The position numbers were made by a program, and so were the translations under genes. A stretch of DNA of 64,000 nt, from the NCBI GenBank assembly GCA_015680685.1, contig MNCI01008086.1, positions 552,084-616,083 of the forward strand, read 5' to 3'. Below, in pieces: positions 1 to 10,917 of the stretch (the first letter of the stretch is position 1; each line of letters starts with the position of its first letter). Under the pieces are notes generated by a model. That model was not told the origin of the DNA, did no database searches, and saw nothing but the letters and a program-made list of their open reading frames with translations. The DNA is from Gnetum montanum. Lineage: Eukaryota > Streptophyta > Gnetopsida > Gnetales > Gnetaceae.

Positions 1-117
1 TAGTTCTGTCTGTAAGCTTTCGATGTGGTATGCGACACCACTCGTGAAAGTGCTCAAGTTCTTGATTTCTGCGATTGTGTAGTGCTTTTTCATTTCTTGT
101 TTATTATCACCATTGCC

Positions 118-1026
118 ATGGATACCCCTCCAAATACTCCATCAACCTTCGACCAGCCATCCTGTTCCTATTCCACTGAATACTCACTCAATTCACCTCC
201 ATATTATACTTCATTTCCCTCTCCAGCCACCTATCATGCTCGAGTAAATGAAGCCATATTCAGTCACGTCATGAACCATAGCCCAGAATCAGCAACGCCC
301 TGGGTTGCACCCCCAAATGGTATCAGAGCCTGTGTAGAAGGTATAGTAACGCAAAACCAAAACTTTTGTTCACCTCTTATAGTACCCCAGCTTGAATTTG
401 CCAATGAATTAGCCAAGATCGCATCAAAAAGTGCAGATGAGTGCATCGCTATAACAAGTCAATATTATCATCTTATGGGACTCATGTATAGCTCAACGCT
501 AGCGTTAGAACGTCTTGGAAAGACAGATGTAACTCTGGATGATTTTGTTCTTATCAGACAAAGAAGACCCAGGAGTGCACCAGGCAAATTAGAAGGAGAA
601 TTGACAAAAGTAGATCAATTATATATGGAAATCCAAGAAAACAATGGAAAAGTAGAGAAGCTAAGTCAATGGACTTCTACTCAAATGGAATATGAAGCTC
701 TAGGACCTTATCAACAAGAAGATGCGGAAATCTTAAGACAATGGATTAATGATCAGATAGATGTTTATAAGCCGAAGATGGACAAGATTTATGATGAAGA
801 TGTAGCTGTACAACAGATAGAAGAAGAAAATGCTGCTTGGTATAGATGGGAACAAGGAGAATAAGCTAATGTAGTCTATGATGAGTACCTAGAGGATATA
901 GATTGGGAAATGCATCGAGCTTTTATGATGAAGTCTACAACACAAGATGTGGGTCAGACATAGCTTACGGAAGATGAAAAAGTAGTCATCCCTTTTCATG
1001 AAGCCCTGCTCAGCAAAAGGTCTTTT
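118..1026 (+). pseudogene. N-terminal domain of the caulimovirid polyprotein, function unknown
   Basis: The first ~250 residues are rich in Pro, Ser, Thr and Tyr at the start, then acidic and helical with many Glu and Gln (about 590-860), as expected of an extended tail followed by a coiled region. I see no known motif. Stops at 862 (TAA) and 961 (TAG) break it. The reading frame continues after them with coding character straight into the movement-protein domain, so this was probably one protein. It contains the tRNA-Met-type primer site at 318-329. Confidence 0.6.
318..329 (+). promoter_or_regulatory. tRNA-Met-type primer-binding site inside the reading frame
   Basis: TGGTATCAGAGC is the canonical sequence complementary to the 3' end of initiator tRNA-Met used to prime minus-strand synthesis in caulimovirids. 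It lies about 200 bases inside the long ORF rather than in the leader. The terminal duplication (1-270) ends just before it. Confidence 0.8.
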
Positions 1027-1700
1027 GTGTCTAAAGACGGAAGAATAGAGTTTCCAGAGATCACCAAGAAAGCTATTTACAATTTCAAAAATCTGTTCAA
1101 TCATCGCCTAACAACATCAGTAAAACAATCCGAAGCAATTCTTGACATCAAAGGTAATGACATCAGACCAGTCTTTCTACCGTTCTTCACCGAGGAAGAA
1201 GTCAACAAGTGGAAGAGCGAGAATCATCATTATGTGCATCTCAGATAAATCGACATAATAGTAAGTCCGAAATTTAACTATGATCTCAATGCTAAATTTC
1301 TTGTTACATTGTTAAACAGTAGAATCATTGGGAATGGATTTGATGATGATCCAGAAACAGTCTGGGAGTTATATAAGATTTGTCAGTTCAAAGGAATTTT
1401 AAATGCTGATGCTATATGTTCTGTCCAACCAAATTTTCAATTATCACTAAATGATGAACATATCACATCAACTTTAGCACTTTGTGTGGAAATACATGGT
1501 GTTAAGTTATTACCAGGAAGTGTTTATGCTACTATTGGTGCTAGAAGTACATTTCAGTTAACAAATATAGTTTTTATGAACCATAAGCTTAAATGGGGAG
1601 TAAAATTTCTAGTTGGTAGCAAACGTTTATTAGCATGTGGTAGATCTATAGAAGAAAATGGTTATATTCAAGGTTTTCCTAAAATTCAGAAGTTTTTAAA
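1027..1700 (+). pseudogene. Movement-protein domain (30K superfamily-like)
   Basis: The translated region has the pattern of caulimovirid movement proteins: a start rich in Phe and Pro (FLPFF), a beta-strand rich core with an Asp-Arg-like element (LLNSRIIGN), a 'gNL'-like stretch and a 'LSLNDEHI..TLAL' strand near 1445-1480. These proteins form tubules or act at plasmodesmata in related viruses. A stop at 1246-1248 splits the domain, with clear continuation in the same frame. Assignment rests on the general pattern and on position before the coat module, so it is moderately sure. Confidence 0.6.
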
Positions 1701-2434
1701 AGATCAAGAATTTCAAAAAAGTCCAAAAACAAACAGAAGATTTAGCAAATATCCTATACAGCAATTTGGCAGAAATGCAGTAATAGATTTAGCCTCTTTG
1801 CCACCAGTCTTACCTTCAGTTAAATATGATAGCAGACCTAGTAGTAGTACAAATAGCAGTAAAGGCAGCAATATTGACCCCAAAGTATCATTATTTATGA
1901 TGCAATATAGAGATGTAAAAGGAAAAAGAATACGTCAAGGAGGAAAATGGCCACCAAAGGCATCCTATCATACAACCATTTTAGAGGATCAGATACCAAA
2001 AACTAGAGCAGACTGTAGCTATCTGTTAGAACACAGCATAGAAGATAGCATGAATCAGAAAGAAGAAATTCGTCAGTTAAACTATTTGTGCCATTGGACC
2101 AGCTATTGCAGCAACAACATGAATCAATTAGAAAATAAGTTGCAAGAAGTGTGGGAACATGTAGGTCATTATGAAGATATCATAAAGCATCAAAGACACA
2201 GAAAGAAGGATAAAAAAGGAACGTTTTTAAAAGAAGTTTAAAGTTTAGAAAAAGAAACTAGCTGCTCATGAAATTAGGGAAAAGGATCCAAAGAAAGATG
2301 GTTGGGAACCAAAAAAATTAAAAGAAAAACTACAAAAGCTTCAAGAAGAAAAGAAGTTAAAATAGCCAGCAGTAAAGTCATCAAGGTCGTCAGCATCTTT
2401 AGATTCAGAACAGAAAGGTTGTCAGGGACAAATA

Positions 2435-3393
2435 ATGATGTCATATCCTCTAAAATTACAAATAATTCCACCAGGTTTTATGGCATATCAAGAACTAAAT
2501 CCAACAGCAGTACCGTTAATCAACATTGATTATACACCGCCAAGAGAAATAATGCACACTCTCAAAAATTGGGTTGAGCATTTAATGATTGCAGCAACAG
2601 CAGTGCAAGCAGATAATGAGACAAGAATCAGAATTGGAATGAGAAGACCGTCCGGAAAAATTAGGTATTGGTGGGATAATTCAACAGATGAAGCTAAACA
2701 AGAAGTCATTGACAGCGGATATGAAGGTCTGTACACTACTTTATCTATAGAATTTTCAGTTGAAAAAACTAACTATTTAACAATGAGTGATAAGATGATG
2801 CTAAGCCAGAAGAAGCTACATCGATTAGAAGACTTTGAGGAATACAACACATAGTATGGAAGAGAAGTTTATCGCCTGACCTTACACAGAGATCCCCTTA
2901 CAAATCATCTGTATCTCGGCTCTTTGCCTAGTAAGTTGGGACAAGTTGTCATTCATAATGCTTTAATGAGGGATATAAATATTTCTTATCAGTATTTTGT
3001 AGATGTAGTTCATCTAGTTAGACAAGAACTACAGAAAGCATGTTATGATGTAAGCCTTAGGAAAATTATTCCTAATGCAAATATTTGTAACAATATTGAT
3101 GTAGTAGATTACCATCCAAAAACATTTAGAAAGAAAAAGAAAAATGCAAAAAAATACAGAAAGTTCAGAAGATTTCTAGTTTTCAAGCAAAACCAAGAAA
3201 GTTCAGAAGACATAGATTCATCCGACGAAGGAAAAATAATAACAAAAGCAATGTATGCTGTTATACCTGCAAAGAAAAGGGACATTATGCATATGAATGC
3301 CCCAAGAAGAAGTGTCCTCAAAAGATAAAAGCATTTTTTGAAGTATATGGTCATGAATGGGAACCAATTGAAGAAGAAGAAGATTTTCTATAG
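2435..3393 (+). pseudogene. Coat-protein domain with CCHC zinc knuckle, frameshifted
   Basis: The coat-like core is read in the second forward frame from about 2435 (it includes RYWWDN near 2665 and continues past a stop at about 2852). The Lys/Arg-rich tail and the zinc knuckle are back in the first frame. The knuckle at about 3256-3297 reads CYTCKEKGHYAYEC, a perfect C-x2-C-x4-H-x4-C. Such knuckles follow the coat core in caulimovirids and bind the RNA pregenome. An acidic stretch (EPIEEEE) follows. The frame change between core and knuckle, near 3170, is a disabling indel. Confidence 0.75.
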
Positions 3394-3474
3394 GCTTTAG
3401 CAAATGGAGGAAAGATTTTTAGAATTGAGTATCTGGAAGAAAGCGACAAAGAAGAAGAACTAGCAGAAGCAGAA

Positions 3475-4623
3475 ATGCCAGAGGTAGCAGCCTTGAAAAT
3501 GGTAAGAACAACCGAAGAATCATGGGAGAATGATTCAGAGATTAATGCATTTCTTGCAGATAAAGAAATCGACTACACCTATACAGAAGAATCAGATTCA
3601 GACATACCAGAAGACCGAGAAGATTCAAAAAACTCAGAAAAAGATGAAGACCAGATTCAAGATCAAGATCAATCATCAGAATTAGATAGGTATTCAGCCT
3701 CAACAGCAGAAAGTGGAATCAATCCATTTTCGAAACATGTCTTTGAAGGAGAAACTAGTGGAATTCTTGGAGATGCAGAAAGTTCCAGAATCAAGAATCA
3801 CCATAGCCTATCAAGTGAAGATGAAGAGACATCAGACAATGGTAGCAAAGCAATTCAATCAAAGGTGCCTACCAAGTTTCTCATAACTCCATTCAATTAC
3901 AAGAACACAAGATCATTCAAGTCATTGTTAGATCTTAACAAGCCACCTCGAGGAGCCAAAGAAGAACTACCAATGTCAATCTTGCATCAAATTAAGAAGA
4001 CAGTCACAACAGTATGCATTATCATAATTCCAATCAAATTAGTAGTTAATGGACAGGAAAAATGGAAAAAGTTCAATGCTTTTCTAGATATAGGCGTAAC
4101 GCTGAATTTTGCCCATGAAAAAGTTTTGAATACTTGGGTAAATGCAACAAGGCCATTCAAGATTGAAACTATGAATGGAGTCCAACACCTCTCAAATTTT
4201 GCTCTTGATATTCCAATCAAGATTGAACACGCCTTGGCAGGAGAAACAAATTTTGTGCAGATCAACAACAGTGGATATGATATAGGTTTAGGAGCCAACT
4301 TTCTGGATTCACTTGCCCCATACACCATCGATAAAGAATTTCTAGTTCTTTCAATTCATGGTCGCAAGGTTACAGTGCCAAGAATCCCTCCAGAGCTCAG
4401 CAAGCCTCAATTTGATCAGTCAAAAAGTGCCAACATATTCCAGACAGAGAATCCAAGCTTGAAGGATATTATGAATAATATCAGCAGTAAGGATGAAGCT
4501 AGAAAGAAATACAAGATTGCACAGAAAATGATCCAGTTGAGCTTTCAATTAGAGCATGACCAGATTGAAGAAGTTACAACAATGTTAAAGGAATGTTGTT
4601 GTGAGAATCCTTTGCAATTTTGA
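3475..4623 (+). pseudogene. Acidic linker and retroviral-type aspartic protease, active site altered
   Basis: This open stretch of 382 codons begins with an acidic, Ser/Glu/Asp-rich linker and then carries a pepsin-like protease near residues 170-300: FLDIGVTLNF marks the active-site loop and IGLGANFLD the later glycine-rich strand. The catalytic Asp is kept but the canonical D-T/S-G is D-I-G, a change expected to impair catalysis. The protease would cleave the polyprotein. The frame is the same as that of RT downstream; a stop at 4621 separates them. Confidence 0.72.
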
Positions 4624-4639
4624 TCTAACGACAGTCCAC

Positions 4640-6000
4640 AAGCTTATATTCCAACCATACATTGTATACCCGTCCAATCAAAAGAAATTTAGATGAGAAG
4701 GTAAGATGAAGAAGAAGTTCAAATGCAAATTTTAGAGTTTCTTGAAAAAGAGTTGATTAGGCCATCAATGTCCAGCTATGCCTGTGCTTGCTTTATAGTA
4801 AGAAATCATGCCGAAGTTAAGAGAGGAAAAGCTCGCATGGTTATCAACTACATCCCTCTGAATGCAGTTACAATTGACATCAAGTGACCTTTGCCAAATA
4901 AGGAATAACTCATTCAACGAGTAGCAGCCAAGAAGATTTTTAGCAAGTTTGACTGCAAGAGTGGTTATCACCAAATAAAAATCGCAGAAGAAGACATACA
5001 CAAAACAACATTTCTAACACTAGGAGGACTATACGAATGGCTAGTTATGTCATTTGGTTTGAAGAACGCTCCAGCTCAGTTTCAGTGCAGAATGGATAAA
5101 ATCTTTGGTTAGTATCGAGATTTTATAGCAAATTATATAGATGACTTTTTAATATTTTTAGATTCCATAGCATAGCACTATGAACACTTGAAAGTTTTTG
5201 CAAAATTATGCATAAAACATGGCATAGGTCTTTCTGGATCACTGCAGAAGTTTCAGGTCTGTTGCAAGAAGATTGAATTCTTAGGAGTTTCCATGGAAGA
5301 AGGAAAAATTTTAATGCAGCCACATGTATTAGAAAAAATTGTGAAGTTTCCAGACCAATTAGAGTCCAAGGAACAATGCATGAGGTTTCTTGGATGTGTC
5401 AACTACATCTCAAGGCATATCAGTCATTTGTCAGACAAAATAGTAGCTTTGAGGAAATGCAAGAATTCAGCTCCATTTCAATGGACAGAAGCAGCAACCA
5501 AAGAAGTTTGTGAATTAAAGAAGATCATCCAGAATCTACCGCCATTAGAGCCTATCTGGGAAGGACCCTTTATCCTAAATATGGATGCAAGCTACGATGC
5601 TTGGGGAGTAGTTTTACTAAAAGTGGGAAAAGGAGAAGAAAATGAAGCAATTTGTGCCTATGCTTCAAGATGTTTCGCTAGTAATGAGCTCAACTAGTGG
5701 CCAGCAGAGAAAGAGATCCTTGCAGCCATTAAAGGATTAGAGAATTTTCATGTGTATTTAATTGGAGAAACATTTATCCTAAGGACGGATTCAAGTAACC
5801 TAGCCACACTGATGAAGAGAAAGATCACAACTTCACCAAAGTTACAGAGATTTGCGTGGTGGAAATTTCTTTTGTCCTAGTATGATTTCTCAGTTCAGCA
5901 GGTATCATCAACCATGAATGCCTTACCTGATGCCTTAACACGTGAATTAAAATGTTTTATGCTTAGAGGACCCAGAGCTGCAGGTTCTAGTTCCGGTGAG
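4640..6000 (+). pseudogene. Reverse transcriptase and RNase H of the caulimovirid
   Basis: RT motifs are easy to see: a KARMVINY block near 4830, [13 protein letters not shown] near 4938-4976, [12 protein letters not shown] near 5053-5088, and the catalytic YIDD at 5134-5145. The thumb follows with FLGVSM at about 5278. RNase H begins with LNMDASYDAWG near 5575 and continues through EKEILAAIKGLENF and LRTDSSNL to about 5950. Together these would copy the pregenomic RNA into DNA. In-frame stops occur at 4621, around 4690-4705, 4885, 4906, 5110, 5173, 5695 and 5878, so the gene is dead though the core motifs survive. Confidence 0.87.
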
Positions 6001-6408
6001 TCAGTTGAAGAAGAATGGAAGTAATGGCCTCTAGAAACCCTAGAGAATCGAGTAGCATGGTGTCGAAACATAACCATGTTATTCCCACAGGAGTCAACAA
6101 GCAGTGTTTCAAGGTTGTATTCAAACTTAGATGTATTCATCAACATGACAGGTTGCATTGATTGTATCGTCAACAACTTGAAGTGGACCAGACTTGAACC
6201 AAGGATTCTTCGTCATCTACAAGATCGTGCTGTCCTTGATAATATCTTACTCATCCGATGCCAGTTTTTTTCAAATTAGTTTGCACGCAATTATTTCAAC
6301 CACTTACTGCAATGGAATGGATGGGAAGTAGCACTTTGCAACACAATTCAACGGATCAACTTGTACGAAGAAGTCACTGTCTACCACAATGAAGTAAAAG
6401 TGGAATGA

Positions 6409-6860
6409 ACGCCTTTGCTTGAAGATGAAGATGCCCAAGACCCTACGTCACTGCCAAGCCTACTTGAAGATATGGCATGACTCATCCACCTTTGTGCCGA
6501 GTGTCAACGCTCCAGGAAAAAAATGTGTAGCGTCCATAGAGCGATCTTGAAAGCTCTATAAGGTCTGACCTAGGCATAATAATAGAATGTAATAATGTAT
6601 GTGTGACGTAAGTAGTGATGTGTGATCACTCCAATAATGTTTCCTGTGCTTATCCAAAGCGGAGCACTCACCCTGGTTTGCTCCTATATATAGCTATCGC
6701 TATGCCATTGTAAATCATCGCAGTTTGAAGGAATAAACTTGCAGTTGGTTTGTGTGATACAAACACTGTTTTGCAATCTCGTGATGAGAGCTGATTACTT
6801 CTTGAGTGAAGTAGATCCTCTAGTGCATACGCTATGTGGCGTCTCCATTAGAGTTATTGA
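6409..6860 (+). promoter_or_regulatory. Caulimovirid intergenic region with promoter and poly(A) signals
   Basis: Between the polyprotein stop and the repeated start lies a short noncoding region. It has an as-1-like TGACGTAAG at 6604-6612, a TATA box TATATATAG at 6685-6693 and AATAAA at 6732-6737. This order resembles the 35S-type promoter of the family: activator motif, TATA, start site and then a poly(A) signal close by. Transcription would start near 6715 and run rightwards. Confidence 0.72.
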
Positions 6861-6864
6861 GCAA

Positions 6865-7134
6865 CAGTTTAGTCTGTAAGCTTTCGATGTGCTATGTGGC
6901 ACCGTTCGTGAAAGTGCTCAAGTTCTTGATTTCTGCAATCGTGTAGTGCTTTTTCATTTCTTGTTTATTATCACCATTGCCATAGCTACCCCTCCAAATA
7001 CTCCATCAACCTTCGAACAGCCATCCCGTTCCTATTCTGCTGAATACTCACCCGATTCACCTCCATATTATACTTCATTTTCCTCTCCAGCCACCTATCA
7101 TGCCTGAGTAAATGAAGCCATATTCAGTCACGTC
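6865..7134 (+). repeat. Second copy of the caulimovirid start (terminal redundancy)
   Basis: This repeats bases 1-270 at a constant offset of 6864, with scattered substitutions including loss of the ATG (now ATA at 6982) and a CGA to TGA change near 7106. It stops 48 bases short of where the primer site would lie. The repeat shows that the virus copy was longer than one genome unit. Confidence 0.9.
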
Positions 7135-7139
7135 TTATC

Positions 7140-7437
7140 ACTAGAACAACGAGAATGACTTATCAACTTGAATGTGCTAGATGAGAATCAACTAGTAGCC
7201 CTATCATCAAATGAAATACATAAGGGCTATAATAAAAAATGTCATAATCTTAGGATTCTAAAGGTAACATTTCAATCTGGAGATAAGGTACTCTACTGGA
7301 ATCCCACACATGTACCGCAATATACTAAGTTTCAAACACTATGGGAGGGACCTTATATTGTTTTCAAAACCTTGTTTTCCAGGGCTCTACTTATCCACAA
7401 ACTTGAGGATCCCACGAAAACATAGTTAGTCAATATG
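7140..7437 (+). pseudogene. Gypsy integrase C-terminal end
   Basis: The translated product (NVLDENQLVALSSN... through YWNPTHVPQ and LWEGPYIVF) aligns along its length with the integrase tail of the element at 48040-48330. The G-P-Y/F module (EGPYIV) is typical of gypsy integrases. Only the last ~95 residues are present because the pararetrovirus replaces the rest. Confidence 0.85.
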
Positions 7438-7660
7438 TAACAATTAAAACCCTTCCATGAACTCCACTGAACCAATGTCACTGCCCTTTTATTATAAAGT
7501 CAACCTCATTCCATTTTTTGGGTCTCCTCCTCATAGCTCAATCATGGGGAAGATCATCATCCATGCTAATAACCTCTATTGGCTCCTCAGTTGTTTTTGA
7601 AAGTTTTTGTTTTACACCTTTTTTTTACAACATCATTTGTACGTTTGACCATTCTTATTA

Positions 7661-7710
7661 TATATTTATTTACTTATTTATTTATTTATTTATATATGTG
7701 TATATATACT
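7661..7710 (+). repeat. Low-complexity (TATT)n tract
   Basis: A run of TATT/TTTA units followed by TATATGTGTATATATA. Simple repeat, probably grown by slippage in the spacer. Confidence 0.85.
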
Positions 7711-9099
7711 TATCTTTTAGTTGTTTTCTACCTCATTAATAAGCTGTCTTATTGTCTCAGGATGTACTAGTGCAGTTATTCCTCTTTGCGATGGTGCATA
7801 TTATGGTTTGCCTATTATATCTAGTTCCTACCTTAGAATTGCTGTTCTAGGAAGTCACGTTATACTTTCATTTTATTTTATAGGAAGTGAGTCCACATCA
7901 TCCACCCATCCACCCACTCCATGGTTTTCCTTATTTTGGAAACATGGAATCCCTTTTCCATTAAAAATAACTTTAATTAATTTGTGACTTGTGTAGTTTT
8001 CAAACTTGAGGAGGACCCAACGATATGAACAAGGTGTGACTTCAAAGGAAATATAAAATTCTTCATACTTTTCTATTCCCTTGTCTATGAAACTATCCTC
8101 ACAGATTGCTTACCACTCCCATACTAGGAAGTTCATTGGTAATTTGTCCTTGCACAGTGTGGTCCTCATCATTTGAAAAATAAAAATAAAAATGAGGATT
8201 CAAAGCACACCCCTTGGACTAAATGCATGTGAAACTGCATCGGTATTTTCATGGTGTGGTTCCTATATAAAAAAAAGAAAAAAAAACATGGGAATTCAAA
8301 GCACACCCCTTAGACCACCTCTAACAGGCTACAAGCACTAGTTATGGGACTTGTTTTGTCCCCTCTAACTCAACCCCTTTTTCACTTCCTATCTCTTACT
8401 CATGTTGGCATGGTGTTTGTTTGTGGGAGCATTCTTGTGCCTTAAAGAAATGAACTAGTTTTAGAATGTTGATGCGATGTCACTGAGCATGGTTGGTTTT
8501 GGGTTTGAACTAAAGATGGCTCCTACTGGGTCACTTAATCACAAACTTCACAAGGGATTTCATGTGATCAAACTTAGGAATTCCATTTCACTCCCTCTTC
8601 TCTCCATCATTTGCTTCCCATTACTCACCTCACTACCATTTTTATGTGTTGATTATTTTTCATGCCTTGCTTGAACTCGTAAATTCTTCGGCTGGTTCTC
8701 ATGGTGTGAGTATTAACTTGTAGTAACCATTAGTTAACTACGGGGTCCACGGACTCCTATGTTGATGATGTGCAAGGGCAACTGAGGCTAATTTCTACTA
8801 TGGGAAGGACCCACTTGCATATCCTTTGGTCTTGATTGTTAATCTCCTTCCCCTTTGGTATAATTCGTTGATCATATCCATTCTATCCATCGCATGGCTC
8901 TTCACCTGCCAAGTTCCATCTTATGACATTCTCCTACCTTTGACTCTTCTTTTGATGACCATCTTCCTTCCTCTTTCTATCAAATAGTTCTCTGGTCTCT
9001 AAGTTCTTACATCACCCCAACTTTGTGTTCCAATCCAAAGATTTGGGCCCTTACTTCATCAGTCAATGTAGGACAACTAAGCTGAATAACTACATCAAC

Positions 9100-9190
9100 T
9101 AGGCCCCATATATGCATCCCCCTTGCATTCACGTAGCCTCATTATGCAGCCCCATCGACACATGTCAAAAATCCTATATATACCCACATT
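9100..9190 (+). promoter_or_regulatory. U3-like stretch with TATA box upstream of the second ORF, copy 1
   Basis: Short 'gcattcacg', 'catcgacacatgtc' motifs precede TATATATA at 9175-9182, about 430 bases before the ATG at 9607. The same arrangement occurs at 49921-50007 in the other copy. It may be an internal promoter for the second ORF. Function is inferred. Confidence 0.45.
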
Positions 9191-9606
9191 GTGCCTTTGA
9201 AAATTATCCATTTTTCACAAAGAAAGGGGAGTTTTTCCATTTTTCTCTGCCAAGTCTTCTTATCAAGCACATACCATTTCTACCGAGTGTCCCAATCCAA
9301 CCATTCTTTCACCCTTTTCCTACCGGAGGTATGCTCTCAATTATGGGGGGAGTGAGGTCTATAATTACTATGATTATTAAGACTTAACACCTCTTAGGGG
9401 ATAGACAAGAAAAAACAAAAACAACAAAATAACTATAAATGGAAACTCATTATGTTTTATTTTTTTTCTAACCCCTCAACTACACTTCAAGTAACCTAAC
9501 AAGATGCACATGCCAGTGTCATAGCTTGGCCAAAATAAGAAGGTGTATTATTGTCATTTTGAGCAACTTATACACATTTTAGTTCATGGTTATGCTGTGA
9601 TTGCAA

Positions 9607-9806
9607 ATGGCACCTAAACCAAGGCATCCAAGGGGAGAAGGACCATCCCAACCAAGGGACAAGCGACTGAAAATGGGAAGAAGATGAGACACACAACTTC
9701 AAGAGCATGAGGAGGGCTCACATGCAATTGGCCCTCTCTATGAAGAACCTAACATGGAATCTGTTTATCATATTTCTAAAGAGGACATCCATGGAAATAG
9801 CACCAA
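9607..9806 (+). pseudogene. Start of gypsy second (post-pol) ORF, truncated
   Basis: It begins ATGGCACCTAAACCAAGG and matches the start of the second ORF at 50442 (ATGGCACCCAAACCAAAG) through about 9785. It is cut off by the LTR at 9807, so only ~60 codons are left, with frameshifts. Confidence 0.7.
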
Positions 9807-10699
9807 TGATGAGCGGTGAGGTACTCTATGCCCAACCATACAAATCATGGACGTTCACGCGTGACTCGGTTGAATTCCATAGACTGCAAGCACTTACGTA
9901 CACCGAATTCTAGCTAGCAAAACCTTAGTTAGAATGGTCGTTGTCTTCCCAATCTCACCTGTGATATTCTAAAGCAATGATTTTGTGAGATTGGGGCAAA
10001 TGATTTTTATCAGTTTTCTTTTTGTCTTTAAAGGTCTAACTATTTTAATGTAGGAAATGGAAATTTGTGTAATTTGTAATAGTTCTACTCTATCACTTAA
10101 CTCTCCCTAGCATAAGCAACTAATCCCATCTACCGTGCACATCCTAAGCATATCCTAACCACTACGGGTTACCAGACCTTAAGCATCACTAGGTTACCAA
10201 GTGTTTGATATATGTTTGAGATGGTTGTGCCTATGGTTCTCATAAAATATGAAAAGGACAATAAACATAAAGAAATAATAATAAAGGAATTTGGAATTCT
10301 TAAAATGTCAAACTATTTAAGTGTTTTAATGCTTAAGTAATTAAATCCAAATGTTGTAAGGAATATTCAAAAAGCTCGTCTTTATTGCCACTCATGCTAA
10401 TGGGCTTAGGTACATTAGCGCTCAAATAAAGAGCCGTACATCTTTCTCACACATGTTGGGGGCACTTGGAAAATATTCTAACTTACATGAAAACAAGCTA
10501 CAAGGGCTTTGCTACAAATACTAAAAAGATGTCATAAATGTTGTGGGTGTGCGCATATTTATAGCGAGAGATAGACTCTATGTTAATGGGGTCACGTTAA
10601 CGCATGGATAGATACGTCGATGGGGTCACATCAATGTGGTCGTGTAAATGAGGCTCTATTAATGAAGCCCAGTCAACGTATCAATTGAACACTTCATCA
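9807..10699 (-). repeat. Gypsy LTR, minus strand
   Basis: On the minus strand it starts TGATGAAG (at 10699) and ends CTCATCA (at 9807), the family ends. It has a TATA-like CTATAAATA at about 10555. Next to its end lies a decayed tRNA-Asp-type primer site (TTGGTGCTATTTCC on the minus strand). Flanks ACCAA and CCATG do not match, so it may be a truncated insertion rather than a clean solo LTR. Length 893 bp. Confidence 0.8.
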
Positions 10700-10725
10700 C
10701 CATGTCAATGAAGATCATATGTAGA

Positions 10726-10830
10726 TTTTTTCTATGTTTACTAAATTTCTCCATCAATTGTCATATCAAGAAAATAGTGTATATAGTATATCTTCCTCGC
10801 ACAAATCCAAATTGATTTTCAAATCAATTA
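10726..10830 (+). repeat. Direct repeat, copy A
   Basis: Roughly 75% similar by eye to 11232-11330 (shared core 'tttttctat.ttt.ctaaatttct.catcaatt'). The two copies are about 500 bp apart in the same orientation. Confidence 0.5.
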
Positions 10831-10917
10831 TACCATAAATTTTAGTTGGGTAAATATTGTACATTTGAGTAAATATACTCATATTTAGTTCAATTTAAAG
10901 ATAATGTGTTTTGTAGC

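Larger units (their letters stand above)
118..6408 (+). pseudogene. Broken caulimovirid polyprotein (whole reading frame)
   Basis: One forward frame (that of base 118) holds almost all conserved domains and closes at TGA 6406-6408, about 2,100 codons. The first ATG in this frame is 118; an upstream GTG at 25 is unlikely to be the start. In-frame stops interrupt it at 862, 961 and 1246 and again in the RT and RNase H parts. The coat segment, about 2435-3180, is read in the next frame, so at least two indels flank it. Order is N-terminal domain, movement protein, coat/zinc knuckle, protease, RT, RNase H, C-terminal tail. In the second, partial copy the start codon is ATA at 6982-6984. No functional product is expected. 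Confidence 0.8.
1..7134 (+). mobile_element. Endogenous caulimovirid (plant pararetrovirus), tandem-type copy
   Basis: This stretch has the parts of a plant pararetrovirus in order: movement protein, coat protein with zinc knuckle, aspartic protease, RT and RNase H, then a promoter region. There is no integrase and there are no TG...CA LTRs, which separates it from LTR elements. Bases 1-270 are repeated at about 6865-7134 with a constant offset of 6864, so the unit is about 6.86 kb and the copy derives from a head-to-tail or circular form. All modules lie in one forward frame apart from a shifted coat segment, so the ancestor probably had a single long ORF, as in petuviruses and florendoviruses. 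Many stops and frameshifts make it defective. It ends abruptly in gypsy integrase sequence at 7134/7135. It probably continues left of the window. Confidence 0.88.
7438..9606 (+). other. Gypsy spacer between integrase and second ORF
   Basis: No ORF of convincing coding character. It matches the spacer 48340-50440, including the purine tract near 7543, the block 'gtgagtccacatcatccaccca' region near 7888-7912, and the TATA-like stretch near 9150-9183. A T/A-rich TATT run lies at 7661-7710. Confidence 0.65.
7135..9806 (+). mobile_element. 3' part of a Ty3-gypsy (Athila/Tat-type) element interrupted by the pararetrovirus
   Basis: This region is colinear with 48040-50640 of the more complete gypsy element: end of integrase, purine tract, long spacer, TATA-like stretch and the start of the second ORF. 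The upstream part lies left of the virus insertion and outside the window. On the right it is cut by a minus-strand LTR at 9807. Confidence 0.8.

Noticed and set aside
1-7134. Reading the first element as an LTR retrotransposon
   Set aside because: The 270-bp terminal repeat lacks TG...CA ends, there is no integrase, and movement and coat domains with a 35S-like promoter point to a pararetrovirus.
9807-10699. Clean solo LTR with target duplication
   Set aside because: The 5-bp flanks differ and a primer-site remnant adjoins one end, so a solo LTR origin is not shown.
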